64,000 bases of DNA from an uncultured Prevotellaceae bacterium (GCA_947305005.1 CAMZCM010000003.1:1-64000), one strand, 5' to 3'. Counted from the first letter of the stretch, positions 50,951 through 61,148 are shown. The notes: generated by a model not told the origin, from the sequence alone. Program-made: numbers and translations.

Positions 50951-51865
50951 TTAGAATGTGTAATAATAGGTATCGTCCCAGGTGGTGTCAATCAAAATAG
51001 TGCTTGTGATTGAGTGGGTAGTGGTATTTGTGCCTGAGAACAAGGGACCGGAGACACATGATATGCAGTTTTGTTTCATCGCAACATCGAATTCTTTTTC
51101 GAGAAGGACTGTGTTATCTGTACTGTATGCGGTAACCACCAGATGAATGGTACCTTCCGCGTCGTGCAGGAAGGTATAGAGGTCGAATTGCTTCAGGCCT
51201 TGAGACACATCAAAGGAAACGGTCTGGATGCTGTTGACACTGCCAAAACCCGTCTTGGCATTGAATGCGCCAGAGCCCCCTTTGTATTGGAACTGTAGGC
51301 GTGTGACATTCTCCGGGTAATCGTCTGTCACGATGAAACGACAGAGAGAAACGATGCGCCGCAGGGATAGTGAGAGTGTCCGAGGTTGGTCTGTGACGGT
51401 TACTGTCTGATAAGCCAGAAACGTGTCTGAGAACCCTTGTGCGTTGGTCCACTTGACCTTGGTAAGATCCGTCATCGTGGGGTTCCCTTTGCTGCTATGC
51501 GCCACCGCCACTAGTTGATAGTCACCGACCGGCAGTTGGAAATAAGCGGTTCCGTATTCAGCATCACCCGACACCTGATTGACTTGCTTAATACGCGTGC
51601 CGCCCATGTCATAGACAGCATAGTTGAGACGTGTGCTTGCCTCGGAAGGTGCAGCGCGATTGGCTGCGACAAATGGGATCTGCTCTAACTGGAAGATACT
51701 GACAATCAGGTTCGCATTCGCATGATTGGAAGTAGCTTTTTCCTGCGTTGCCTCTTCTTCCACCATGGGCGCCTCACAAGAGAGGCAGAACAGCGAAATG
51801 AAGAGGAGAAGCCATGTGTTTGTCCAGTTGTTGATGTGTTGATCTCTGATTGTGGAAGGATTCAT
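50951..51865 (-). CDS. FimB/Mfa2-type fimbrillin-like lipoprotein (paralogue of preceding gene)
   Basis: Lipobox LFCLSCEA; FQLPVGDYQLVAVAHSSKG; LSLSLRRIVSLCRFIV. Confidence 0.6.
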   Translation of the reverse strand: MNPSTIRDQHINNWTNTWLLLFISLFCLSCEAPMVEEEATQEKATSNHANANLIVSIFQLEQIPFVAANRAAPSEASTRLNYAVYDMGGTRIKQVNQVSGDAEYGTAYFQLPVGDYQLVAVAHSSKGNPTMTDLTKVKWTNAQGFSDTFLAYQTVTVTDQPRTLSLSLRRIVSLCRFIVTDDYPENVTRLQFQYKGGSGAFNAKTGFGSVNSIQTVSFDVSQGLKQFDLYTFLHDAEGTIHLVVTAYSTDNTVLLEKEFDVAMKQNCISCVSGPLFSGTNTTTHSITSTILIDTTWDDTYYYTF

Positions 51866-51888
51866 TGTATTGTGTGTGTTCTTTCATA

Positions 51889-53232
51889 CTAATCTCTCTT
51901 AAAAATATCCCGTGTATAAACCTTATCAGAAACATCATCCAGTACCGGATCATATCGGTTGGCGATGATGGCGTGTGAGAGTGCTTTGAATTTTCCCAGG
52001 TCATTCACCACCAAACTACCGAAGAAGGTGGTGCCATCTTCGAGGGTCGGCTCATAAATAATGACCTTAGCGCCCTTGGCTTTCACACGTTTCATCACGC
52101 CTTGGATGGAGGACTGACGGAAGTTATCGCTATTGGACTTCATGGTCAAACGATAAACACCAATGACGCACTCCTTCTCGGCAGAGGCATCGAAGTCACC
52201 ACGGTTGTAGTAGTCGTAATAGCCAGCCTTCTTGAGCACCTGATCCGCGATGAAGTCCTTGCGGGTGCGGTTGCTCTCGACAATAGCGGACATCATGTTC
52301 TGCGGCACCTGAGCGTAATTGGCCAGCAACTGCTTGGTATCCTTAGGCAGACAATAGCCACCGTAACCAAAGCTGGGGTTGTTATAATGTGTACCAATGC
52401 GAGGGTCCAAGCAAACGCCTTGGATGATGGCCTGGGTATCGAGACCCTTCATCTCAGCATAGGTATCGAGTTCATTAAAGTATGACACACGGAGTGCCAA
52501 GTATGTGTTAGCGAAGAGCTTGACAGCCTCTGCCTCTGTACTGCCCATGAAGAGCACGGGGATACCCTTATCAAATTCACCATTCACAATTGACAATGAA
52601 CAATGATGATCATCCTTGGAGTGGGCTATAGCACCTTCAACGAGAAGAGAGGCGAAGGTGTGTGCGGCCTCTTCGAGTGCGGGCTCATCATAGCCCACGA
52701 TGATACGAGAGGGGTAAAGATTATCATAAAGAGCCTTGGATTCGCGAAGGAATTCGGGGGCGAAGATAATCTTAGGGGTGACCACCTTGAACGAGCCATC
52801 TGCCTGACGCTCACGATAGCTGTACTTCTCACGTACGCTGGCTGTATAGCCCACGGGGATGGTACTCTTAATCACCATCACCGCATTGGGATTCACGCTC
52901 AATACGAGGTCAATGACATCCTCGATGTGGTGTGTGTCGAAGAAGTTCTTGACAGGGTCATAGTTAGTGGGCGCAGCGATAACTACGAAATCGGCATCCT
53001 TATAGGCTGCTTTACCATCCAACGTAGCCGTCAGTTGCAGCGGTTTCTCTTTCAGATAGTTCTCGATGTATTCGTCCTGAATAGGGGAAATCTTGTTGTT
53101 GATCTTTTCCACCTTCTCAGGAATCACATCCACCGCCGTCACCTGATGGTGCTGGGCTAAGAGCGTTGCTATGCTCAAACCTACGTAGCCAGTGCCGGCT
53201 ACTGCAATTCGGATATTTTGATAATCATTCAT
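51889..53232 (-). CDS. ugd: UDP-glucose 6-dehydrogenase
   Basis: [81 protein letters not shown]. Confidence 0.95.
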   Translation of the reverse strand: MNDYQNIRIAVAGTGYVGLSIATLLAQHHQVTAVDVIPEKVEKINNKISPIQDEYIENYLKEKPLQLTATLDGKAAYKDADFVVIAAPTNYDPVKNFFDTHHIEDVIDLVLSVNPNAVMVIKSTIPVGYTASVREKYSYRERQADGSFKVVTPKIIFAPEFLRESKALYDNLYPSRIIVGYDEPALEEAAHTFASLLVEGAIAHSKDDHHCSLSIVNGEFDKGIPVLFMGSTEAEAVKLFANTYLALRVSYFNELDTYAEMKGLDTQAIIQGVCLDPRIGTHYNNPSFGYGGYCLPKDTKQLLANYAQVPQNMMSAIVESNRTRKDFIADQVLKKAGYYDYYNRGDFDASAEKECVIGVYRLTMKSNSDNFRQSSIQGVMKRVKAKGAKVIIYEPTLEDGTTFFGSLVVNDLGKFKALSHAIIANRYDPVLDDVSDKVYTRDIFKRD

Positions 53233-53270
53233 AGTTCAAATGATTATTGAATTCGTTAAACGTTGAAAAA

Positions 53271-54359
53271 TCAGATCTTACGAATCAGGGAGACGAAACG
53301 AAGGAGATGGGGGTTGGAAAAGTTTTCTTGTCTCGCCAGTTCCTTGGCCTCTTTACGGTACTCACTGTCCTTCGTGCTCACGAAGAGGGCACCATACAGA
53401 AGCGTCAAAGTTTCATCATCGACAGGTGCGGCAGCGTCTTGCTGGATACTCTTGATATGTCTTTTCACGATGGCATTGTATTGTGTCTTCCCTTCACGGT
53501 CATAGCGGAGGGCGGCACAGAGAAGCATCAGGGCATCATACTGAGTGCGCCATTTCTCGTTCGCTATCTGCATGTGACGATAGAGATAGAGCAAGTTCAG
53601 TTTGCGCATATCCTCCTGACGAGCCTCCTCGTCACCATGATAGCCATTCACTTTATGTTCAAGGACCGTGAAGAGCGTTTCCTGCACATGACTGATAAAG
53701 TCTCTGCTTATCAAAAACGTATCGTCTGAGGCGAGCTTGATATCCTCAAGAGTCTTGTCATACAGATGGATATCCTGGGTGTGGGCGAAGAGTTCTACGG
53801 AAAGTGTCAGGCGAACTCCCTTGGAAGTGTGGTTCACAGCAAAGACCTCTGCTTTCAGGTCTTTGAAAGCCCCACTGCGGATGATCACCTCCATGCCCTT
53901 GGTCAGTTCCGGAACATGGTTGTGAATGCCAAAACGCTCGCGGCGATCCAGACAGATATTGATGAAACGCTGCATCATCGAATCAGAAATCACCGCACTG
54001 CGTCCATCTTGTTCCCGATAGCGGAACAGTCGCATGCGTCCTTGATTCCATGGTTCCTGTAAGAGATCCTGAAGCTGTTTTTCCGATGTCCGAAGAAACA
54101 CATAGCGCCGCAATGCACGACGTATCTCATTGTTCTCCTGAGAGCCTGTGCCCTCGGTCATCCGTTCCAACACAAGATATGGAATGAAATAATTCACAGG
54201 GTCCTCATTTCTGCGGACACGCTCTGCATTGACATCAATCAGTCGCGACTCTATTCTCTGAGGTTCGAGATGTGTCATCACAAACCATTGACACAAATCC
54301 TCGAGCGCCGCCCCTTTTTGTTTAGCTATTTCCATATCTTTCCCTTGCCTACAACTCAA
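53271..54359 (-). CDS. UpxY/NusG-like transcription antiterminator with C-terminal extension
   Basis: NGN-like WFVMTHLEPQR...FIPYLVLERM...RYVFLRTSEKQL and KOW-like LTKGMEVIIRSGAFKDLKAEVFAVNHTSKGVRLTLSVELF. Start may be the Met at about 54335. Confidence 0.7.
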   Translation of the reverse strand: MSCRQGKDMEIAKQKGAALEDLCQWFVMTHLEPQRIESRLIDVNAERVRRNEDPVNYFIPYLVLERMTEGTGSQENNEIRRALRRYVFLRTSEKQLQDLLQEPWNQGRMRLFRYREQDGRSAVISDSMMQRFINICLDRRERFGIHNHVPELTKGMEVIIRSGAFKDLKAEVFAVNHTSKGVRLTLSVELFAHTQDIHLYDKTLEDIKLASDDTFLISRDFISHVQETLFTVLEHKVNGYHGDEEARQEDMRKLNLLYLYRHMQIANEKWRTQYDALMLLCAALRYDREGKTQYNAIVKRHIKSIQQDAAAPVDDETLTLLYGALFVSTKDSEYRKEAKELARQENFSNPHLLRFVSLIRKI

Positions 54360-54490
54360 TATTCAAGTCAGGCAAAACGTTGTTATTCAAATGGTTGAGG
54401 CGTATCAACAAGAAATCTTGCTTTCGAAACCTGAAGGAGTTGAGTACCCTTCTTTCCGACCGATAGCCGTACCTGTCTATATTCGCAGTG

Positions 54491-54498
54491 CAAAGATA
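54491..54498 (-). promoter_or_regulatory. Putative Bacteroidetes -7 element (TATCTTTG) for the polysaccharide operon
   Basis: Minus-strand TATCTTTG matches TAnnTTTG, about 130-160 nt upstream of the UpxY-like start codon; the -33 element is not a clean TTG. Confidence 0.45.
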
Positions 54499-54572
54499 CG
54501 ACAATAAAAGAATGTTAACAGCGCAACTGTTGTTAAAGAATCTTAAGACAGCTGTTTTCGTCCATTTAGAAC

Positions 54573-54610
54573 AAAAAAAGTCCCCGATGCCCAAACGGCA
54601 TCAGGGGACT
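54573..54610 (-). terminator. Rho-independent terminator of xylBA
   Basis: Minus strand AGTCCCCTGATGCCGTTTGGGCATCGGGGACTTTTTTT: long stem plus T tract. Confidence 0.9.
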
Positions 54611-54636
54611 ACATTTTATCCTCAATCAGAGGTGAA

Positions 54637-55944
54637 TCAATACATGTTCACGATTGCTTCGTAAAGCTCCTGCTTGCCGGAAGTCTGCTTGGGTTCACCC
54701 ACCTTCTTACCGTAAGCGTAAGCCTCTTCGAGGGTCATCTTGCCTTCTTCGAACTTCTTGCCTTCGCCGGCATCGAAGCTGGAGTAACGTTCCTTGACCA
54801 TTGCGCAGATGGGAGAGTTCTCAATGATGTCAGCTGCGCTGAGGAGAGCGTGAGCCATAGCATCCATAGCAGCGATGTGAGCGATGAAGATATCCTCGGG
54901 GTCGGTGCTGTTGCGGCGTGTCTTGGCATCGAAGTTGGTACCACCATCCTTGAAGCCACCACCACGGATGATCTGCATCATAGCCTGTGTCAGCTCATAG
55001 TGGTCGATGGGGAACTGGTCGGTATCCCAACCGTTCTGGTAGTCACCGCGGTTAGCGTCGATACTACCGAGCATACCAGCGTCAACAGCGCAAGCGAGCT
55101 CGTGCTCGAAGGTGTGACCTGCGAGGGTAGCATGGTTCACCTCAATGTTCACCTTGAAGTCCTTATCGAGGTTGTGAGCCTTCAAGAAACCGATAACAGT
55201 TTCTGTATCTACGTCATACTGGTGCTTGCTGGGCTCCATGGGCTTAGGCTCGATGAGGAAAGTACCCTTGAATCCCTTAGCGCGAGCGTAGTCACGAGCC
55301 ATCGTCAGCATGGTAGCCATGTGCTCCTTTTCGCGCTTCATGTCGGTGTTCAGCAGGCTCATGTAACCTTCGCGACCGCCCCAGAAGACGTAGTTAGTAC
55401 CACCCAGCTCGATGGTAGCATCGATGGCATTCTTGATTTGCACGATAGCACGAGCTACTACGTCGAAGTCAGGATTGGTGCTGGCACCATTCATATAACG
55501 TTTGTTACCGAAGACATTAGCGGTACCCCAGAGCAGCTTGATGCCAGTCTCAGCCTGCTTCTGTTTCAGGTAAGCAACGACTTCCTTCAGGTTCTTCTCA
55601 TACTCCTCAACGGTAGCAGCCTCAGCAACGAGGTCCACATCGTGGAAGCAATAGTAGTCAATACCTAATTTCTGCATAATCTCAAAGCCAGCGTCAGCCT
55701 TGTCCTTTGCAGCCTGAACGGGATCAGCAGCTGTGTTCCAAGGGAAGGACTTAGTGCCACCACCGAACTGGTCAGCGCCCTCAGCACAGAGGGTATGCCA
55801 CCAAGCCATAGCGAATTTGAACCAATCGCTCATCTTTTTGCCCATGACAACGCGGTCACGGTCATAGTAGCGATAAGCTAAAGGATTTTTGCTCTCCACG
55901 CCTTCGAACTTGATGGCGGGAATCTCAGGAAAGTACTGTTTCAT
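54637..55944 (-). CDS. xylA: Xylose isomerase
   Basis: [79 protein letters not shown]. Confidence 0.98.
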   Translation of the reverse strand: MKQYFPEIPAIKFEGVESKNPLAYRYYDRDRVVMGKKMSDWFKFAMAWWHTLCAEGADQFGGGTKSFPWNTAADPVQAAKDKADAGFEIMQKLGIDYYCFHDVDLVAEAATVEEYEKNLKEVVAYLKQKQAETGIKLLWGTANVFGNKRYMNGASTNPDFDVVARAIVQIKNAIDATIELGGTNYVFWGGREGYMSLLNTDMKREKEHMATMLTMARDYARAKGFKGTFLIEPKPMEPSKHQYDVDTETVIGFLKAHNLDKDFKVNIEVNHATLAGHTFEHELACAVDAGMLGSIDANRGDYQNGWDTDQFPIDHYELTQAMMQIIRGGGFKDGGTNFDAKTRRNSTDPEDIFIAHIAAMDAMAHALLSAADIIENSPICAMVKERYSSFDAGEGKKFEEGKMTLEEAYAYGKKVGEPKQTSGKQELYEAIVNMY

Positions 55945-56096
55945 TGTTTGTTTATTGAGTTAAAGGGTTTAAATGATGTTTGATGGATGAGGGTCCATAA
56001 GAGCCGCCGTAAAACGGCGACCTACATGAAAAGGGCTGATGGATGAGGGTTGAGGGCCAAGAGCCGAGAACCGAGGGTCAAGAGCCGAGGCCGGGG

Positions 56097-57614
56097 TCAA
56101 GGATTCAGATGGGAGAGCCAGCGCTCATAAGCTTCGCGATAAGCGGGCTGGTCCTTAGCCACCGGCTCAATGACCTGCAGTTTCTTAAGGGATGCGAAGG
56201 CTTCGCGATGATCAGCATAGATGCCTGCCCCCATGCCTGCACCACGAGCTGCGCCCACACTGCCATCCGTGTCACATAACTCGATGGTTGCTCCCGTTAC
56301 ACCCGCAAGGGTATCACGGAAGATAGGACTCAGGAACATATTGGCCTTACCGGCACGGATTGTCTTTAGTTCCATACCCATCTGCTTCATCACCTCCATG
56401 CCATAGGCGAAGGAGAAGACAATACCTTCCTGCGCTGCGCGTAGGAGGTGTGCCTGTGTGTGGGTATTAAAGTTAATGCCATGGATGCTCGCCCCCACTT
56501 CCTTGTCACAGAGCACACGCTCTGCTCCATTGCCAAAGGGCAAGATGGAAAGACCGGCGGCACCGATAGGAGCCTGAGCAGCCAAATCATTCATCTCAGC
56601 ATAGCCAATACCCGTAGGAGCCACATTGCGGCGAGCCCAAGAGTTCAGGATACCCGTGCCGTTGATGCAAAGAAGAACGCCTAGGCGAGGATCCTTTGTA
56701 GTATGGTTGACATGAGCAAAGGTATTCACACGACTCTGGGGGTCGTAGCCCACACGTCCGAGAACGCCATAGACCACACCGGAAGTACCAGCAGTAGTAG
56801 CAGCCTCGCCCGGCTCAAAGACACCCAAGGAGAGTGCATTATTGGGCTGGTCACCGGCACGATAGGTAATCGGAGTGCCAGCCTTCAGACCCAATTCCGC
56901 AGCAGCCTCAGCTGTCAGTTGTCCCTGCACGCCAAAGGTGGGAACAATATCCGCCAGCATAGAAGCGGGAATGCCATAATAATCCAGCAAGAACTGCGCC
57001 GGTTTGTTTTCAGCAAAGTCCCACATCATACCTTCTGAGAGACCACTCACCGTGGTGGCAGCGGTTCCTGAGAGGCGCAACGCCAGGTAGTCACCCGGGA
57101 GCATCACCTTGTCAATCTTTGCAAAGAGTTCCAGCTCATTCTCCCGCACCCACGCCAGTTTAGAGGCTGTGAAGTTACCCGGAGAGTTGAGCAGATGGCT
57201 CAAGCACTTCTCAGAACCCAGGTCAGCAAAAGCACGTTGGCCATAGGGAACGGCGCGCGAGTCACACCAGATGATAGCCTCACGCAGTGGCTTACCATTC
57301 TTATCTACACACACGAGCCCGTGCATCTGATAACTGATACCGACGGCCTTGATGTCCTCACCACGAGCGCCAGACTCCTGCATTACCTTGGCTAAAGCCA
57401 ACTTGGCATAGCCCCACCATGAATCGGGGTCCTGTTCAGCCCAACCTTGGCGAGCTGCATGGATGGGCGCCTCACTATCCGGAGCAAAAGCTGAAGCAGC
57501 ACAAGCACCACTTTCTACATCTACGAGCGAAGCCTTTACGCTGGATGAACCTACGTCAAATCCCAAAAGATATTGATGATTCATATCACATCGTTTGTTA
57601 GTTTGTTTTTTCAA
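56097..57614 (-). CDS. xylB: Xylulokinase (FGGY family)
   Basis: YLLGFDVGSSSVKASLVD; GWAEQDPDSWWGYAKLAL; YRAGDQPNNALSLGVFEPGEAATTAGTSGVV. Confidence 0.95.
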   Translation of the reverse strand: MKKQTNKRCDMNHQYLLGFDVGSSSVKASLVDVESGACAASAFAPDSEAPIHAARQGWAEQDPDSWWGYAKLALAKVMQESGARGEDIKAVGISYQMHGLVCVDKNGKPLREAIIWCDSRAVPYGQRAFADLGSEKCLSHLLNSPGNFTASKLAWVRENELELFAKIDKVMLPGDYLALRLSGTAATTVSGLSEGMMWDFAENKPAQFLLDYYGIPASMLADIVPTFGVQGQLTAEAAAELGLKAGTPITYRAGDQPNNALSLGVFEPGEAATTAGTSGVVYGVLGRVGYDPQSRVNTFAHVNHTTKDPRLGVLLCINGTGILNSWARRNVAPTGIGYAEMNDLAAQAPIGAAGLSILPFGNGAERVLCDKEVGASIHGINFNTHTQAHLLRAAQEGIVFSFAYGMEVMKQMGMELKTIRAGKANMFLSPIFRDTLAGVTGATIELCDTDGSVGAARGAGMGAGIYADHREAFASLKKLQVIEPVAKDQPAYREAYERWLSHLNP

Positions 57615-57631
57615 TATGCTGAAAAGCGGGG

Positions 57632-57639
57632 CAAATGTA
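57632..57639 (-). promoter_or_regulatory. Putative -7 element (TACATTTG) upstream of xylB
   Basis: Matches TAnnTTTG on the minus strand just upstream of xylB; no clear -33 TTG. Confidence 0.45.
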
Positions 57640-57761
57640 CTAACTTTTTCTGTTCTATCATCATCTTTTGCTTACTTTTTATCACTTCATCGCATGATTT
57701 TACAAAGGACGTTTTAAAATGTTAAATCGCAAGGCGCGCAAGCAAAAAGTAAGCGGAAAGT

Positions 57762-57792
57762 TTGTAGGAACGCAAAAATAATTCTACTTTTG
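57762..57792 (+). promoter_or_regulatory. Bacteroidetes-type promoter for tRNA-Asp
   Basis: TTG (57762-57764), 20-nt spacer, TACTTTTG (57785-57792), 17 nt before the tRNA. Confidence 0.7.
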
Positions 57793-57809
57793 CCGACGAT
57801 TTCAAGATT

Positions 57810-57884
57810 GGTGCGTTAGTTCAGTCTGGTTAGAATACATGCCTGTCACGCATGGGGTCACGGGTTCGAGCCCCGTACGCACCG
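57810..57884 (+). tRNA. tRNA-Asp (anticodon GTC)
   Basis: Cloverleaf readable: acceptor GGTGCGT/ACGCACC, anticodon loop CTGTCAC (GTC at 57845-57847), T-arm GGGTTCGAGCCCC. Confidence 0.95.
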
Positions 57885-58110
57885 CAAGAGCCTAGGGCTC
57901 TTTTTTGTTTATATAGGCTTTCACCCGTGACCCCATGGGTCAGAGTTCTTTCAACAAGTGAAAGCGACCGAAGGTCGAGCGCGAGCCCCGTACGCACCGC
58001 AAGAGCCTAGGGCTCTTTTTTGTTTATATAGGCTTTCACCCGTGACCCCATGGGTCAGAGTTCTTTCGACAAGCGAAAGCGACCAAAGGTCGAGCGCGAG
58101 CCCCGTACGC
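57868..58110 (+). repeat. 115-bp tandem repeat containing the tRNA-Asp 3' end and terminator (2 full copies plus 13 bp)
   Basis: GAGCCCCGTACGC at 57868, 57983 and 58098 (spacing exactly 115); copies nearly identical. Confidence 0.95.
57886..57906 (+). terminator. Rho-independent terminator after tRNA-Asp
   Basis: AAGAGCC TAG GGCTCTT followed by T tract; duplicated in the next 115-bp unit. Confidence 0.8.
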
Positions 58111-60183
58111 TCAATCATCTTCATCACCCAATTGGGCCATGAGGGAGAGCATTTGGTCACGAAGTTGAGCGGCAGTGATGAAGTCGAGGTCTTTGGCAGC
58201 TTTTTGCATCTGTCGGCGCAACAGATCAATGCGTTTACGTAGCTCATCGCGTGTCAGGTATTCCGCCTCCACCTCTGCCGCCATCGGCAACGAAGGTTCC
58301 GGCTCGATATATGCCCGTTTGTCACGTTCAGACATGTTCTCATGATTGGCAGCGATGAGGTCCGTCATGGTGCGATCCTTCATAATCTGTGTCGGCGTAA
58401 TCCCATGCTCCTCGTTGTAATGCAATTGTTTCTCCCGTCTGCGATTCGTTTCATCAATGGTCAGTTGCATGGACTCCGTGATTGTATCGCCATACATGAT
58501 GGCCTTGCCATGAATGTTACGGGCTGCACGGCCCACCGTCTGCGTCAAAGAACGATGGCTGCGCAGGAACCCCTCTTTATCCGCATCGAGGATGGCCACC
58601 AGCGAGACTTCTGGAAGATCCAAGCCCTCACGTAACAAGTTGACACCCACAAGCACATCAAACTTACCCGAGCGCAGGTCATCCATGATCTGCACCCGCT
58701 CCAAAGTATCCACATCACTATGGATGTAACGCGTCTGCACACCATGATTCACCAGGTATTCCGTCAGTTCCTCCGCCATACGCTTAGTGAGCGTCGTCAC
58801 CAGCACCCGTTCCTGCACCTCCACTCGCTGCTGAATCTCCTCCATGAGGTCATCCACCTGATTGGCTGTGGGGCGCACCTCGATGACTGGGTCCAACAAA
58901 CCGGTGGGTCGGATCACCTGCTCCACGATGATACCTTCACTCTGTGCCAGCTCATAATCCGCGGGGGTAGCGCTGACATAGATGACCTGATGCGTCAGGG
59001 CCTCAAACTCCTCGAATTTCAAAGGACGATTATCCATCGCTGCCGGTAAGCGGAAGCCATATTCAACGAGGTTCGTCTTGCGAGCCCGGTCACCGCCATA
59101 CATCGCTGATATCTGCGGCACGCTCACATGACTCTCATCGATAACCAACAGAAAATCCTCCGGGAAGAAATCCAAGAGGCAATAAGGGCGCGTACCTGCA
59201 GCACGTCCATCAAAATAGCGGCTATAATTCTCGATACCCGAGCAATGCCCCAACTCACGAATCATCTCCATATCATAGGTCACACGTTCGTAGAGTCGTT
59301 TGGCCTCCAACGGTTTACCTATCTCTTCGAAATACTTCACCCGGGCAGTGAGGTCATCCTCAATCTGATGAATGGCAATCTGTGTCTGTTCCTTCGTTGT
59401 CATGAACAGATTCGCCGGATAGATCATATAATCCTGAAACTCCCCGATACGAGCACCCGTCACTGTGTCCACCTCCTCAATGGCATCAATCTCATCATCC
59501 CAAAAGGTGACCCGTAGGAGGAAGTCAGAATAAGCCAAAAAGATATCCACGGTATCCCCTTTGACACGATACTCCCCTCGTCCGAGGCTGATATCATTGC
59601 GGGTATAGAGCGAATCGTTCAGGCGGCGCAGGAACACATTGCGATCCAGGATCTTACTGCGATGCAGTTCTATCACATTCTCATAGAAAGCTGCAGGATT
59701 ACCCATGCCATAGATACACGAGACAGAACTTACCACGATGACATCCTTTCGTCCTGACAACAACGCCGAAGTGGCTGCTAAACGCATCCTGTCGATCTCA
59801 TCGTTGATAGCCAAGTCCTTTTCGATGTAAGTATCGGTGGAAGGGATGTAAGCCTCAGGCTGGTAATAGTCATAATAACTGACATAATACTCCACCGCAT
59901 TCTGGGGAAAGAAAGCCTTCATCTCACCATACAGCTGAGCTGCTAATGTCTTGTTATGTGAGAGAATCAACGTAGGTTTTCCTACATTAGCAATCACATT
60001 GGCAACAGTAAATGTTTTTCCCGAACCTGTCACACCCAATAGCGTCTGTGCAGGCACCCCGCTAAGGATGCCTTGAGTGAGCTGATCAATCGCCTCTGGC
60101 TGATCGCCTGTCGGCTGATATTTGGAAGTGAGAATGAAGTCTGGCACGACAATAAAATACTTGGTTGGGGCACAAAGGTACAC
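58111..60183 (-). CDS. uvrB: Excinuclease ABC subunit B
   Basis: YQPTGDQPEAIDQLTQGI; LLGVTGSGKTFTVANVI; YYDYYQPEAYIPSTDTYIEKD; QTVGRAARN. Confidence 0.98.
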   Translation of the reverse strand: MYLCAPTKYFIVVPDFILTSKYQPTGDQPEAIDQLTQGILSGVPAQTLLGVTGSGKTFTVANVIANVGKPTLILSHNKTLAAQLYGEMKAFFPQNAVEYYVSYYDYYQPEAYIPSTDTYIEKDLAINDEIDRMRLAATSALLSGRKDVIVVSSVSCIYGMGNPAAFYENVIELHRSKILDRNVFLRRLNDSLYTRNDISLGRGEYRVKGDTVDIFLAYSDFLLRVTFWDDEIDAIEEVDTVTGARIGEFQDYMIYPANLFMTTKEQTQIAIHQIEDDLTARVKYFEEIGKPLEAKRLYERVTYDMEMIRELGHCSGIENYSRYFDGRAAGTRPYCLLDFFPEDFLLVIDESHVSVPQISAMYGGDRARKTNLVEYGFRLPAAMDNRPLKFEEFEALTHQVIYVSATPADYELAQSEGIIVEQVIRPTGLLDPVIEVRPTANQVDDLMEEIQQRVEVQERVLVTTLTKRMAEELTEYLVNHGVQTRYIHSDVDTLERVQIMDDLRSGKFDVLVGVNLLREGLDLPEVSLVAILDADKEGFLRSHRSLTQTVGRAARNIHGKAIMYGDTITESMQLTIDETNRRREKQLHYNEEHGITPTQIMKDRTMTDLIAANHENMSERDKRAYIEPEPSLPMAAEVEAEYLTRDELRKRIDLLRRQMQKAAKDLDFITAAQLRDQMLSLMAQLGDEDD

Positions 60184-60243
60184 AAATAGTCTGAATAAAA
60201 TGGCAATTGTGACACCTTTTTATATTAAAAAGTCTTTTCTCTT

Positions 60244-60274
60244 TTGGCTGAATCAACAGAAAGCCTTACCTTTG
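60244..60274 (+). promoter_or_regulatory. Bacteroidetes-type promoter for bamD
   Basis: TTG (60244-60246), 20-nt spacer, TACCTTTG (60267-60274), 20 nt before the ATG. Confidence 0.7.
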
Positions 60275-60294
60275 CAGCCGTTTAAGCATTTTCT

Positions 60295-61140
60295 ATGAAA
60301 AAATATAGTCTGCTTCTTATCTGCGTCCTCATCAGCTTCGTCAGTTGCGGTGAGTATAACGCTGTGATGAAACAGGGAGATCCCGAATATAAGTACGAGA
60401 CAGCCAAGGCCTGTTTCGCACGAGGGAAATACACGCAGGCAAGTGAGTTGCTGAACGGTGTAGTGCTGGCATATAAAGGAACCTCCTTCGGAGAGGAGAG
60501 CCTATACCTGATGGCGATGAGTCATTTCCTGCACAAAGATTACGACATCGCCGCCACCGCTTTCAAGAAATATTACCAGAGCTATCCCCGTGGTATCTAT
60601 GTAGAAGAAGCCCGTTATTACAGTGCCTTGTCGCTCTATAACGAGGTGCCCGATCCCCGTTTGGACCAGACCGCCACCAAACAAGCCATCACGGAGATGC
60701 AGACTTTTCTGGATTACTATCCCTACACCCGTCTGAAAGATCAGGCACAAGAGATGCTTCAACGTCTGCAGGACCATTTGGTGGAAAAAGAATACCGCTC
60801 CGCACAACTGTATTATGACTTAGGTACTTATATTGGCAACTCCACCAGCGGTGGTTCCAATTATGAAGCCTGCATCGTAACCTCTGAGAATGCGCTACGC
60901 GATTATCCCTATGCATTGCCGGAGCGTCGCGAACAGTTCCAGATGCTTATCCTACGTTCCCGTTATCACCTCGCCAAACAAAGCGTGGAGGAAAAACGAT
61001 TGGAACGTTTCCGTCAGACCATTGATGAATACTATGGCTTCGCTAATGACTTCCCCGAATCCAAATATCTGAAAGAAGCCCAAGGCTACTTCACGAAAAG
61101 CCAGAAAGCCCTGAAAGGACAACCGATGGAGGAGGATTAG
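60295..61140 (+). CDS. bamD: Outer membrane protein assembly factor BamD
   Basis: Lipoprotein signal VSCGEYNAVMKQGDPEYKYETAKACFARGKYTQASELL; TPR-like LYLMAMSHFLHKDYDIAATAFKKYYQSYP. Confidence 0.85.
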   Translation: MKKYSLLLICVLISFVSCGEYNAVMKQGDPEYKYETAKACFARGKYTQASELLNGVVLAYKGTSFGEESLYLMAMSHFLHKDYDIAATAFKKYYQSYPRGIYVEEARYYSALSLYNEVPDPRLDQTATKQAITEMQTFLDYYPYTRLKDQAQEMLQRLQDHLVEKEYRSAQLYYDLGTYIGNSTSGGSNYEACIVTSENALRDYPYALPERREQFQMLILRSRYHLAKQSVEEKRLERFRQTIDEYYGFANDFPESKYLKEAQGYFTKSQKALKGQPMEED

Positions 61141-61148
61141 GGTTGAGA

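Noticed and set aside
54360-54600. Invertible promoter upstream of the UpxY-like gene, as in Bacteroides capsule loci
   Set aside because: I looked for flanking inverted repeats around the putative promoter and found only the xylA terminator hairpin.
54850-55668. Plus-strand 272-aa ORF
   Set aside because: Antisense to xylA; composition typical of an antisense open frame.
57868-58110. Possible CRISPR-like array
   Set aside because: Units are directly abutting 115-bp duplications with no variable spacers, and no cas genes are present.
57951-58247. ORFs on both strands over the tandem repeat
   Set aside because: Built from the 115-bp tRNA/terminator repeat and the uvrB 3' end; not a credible protein.
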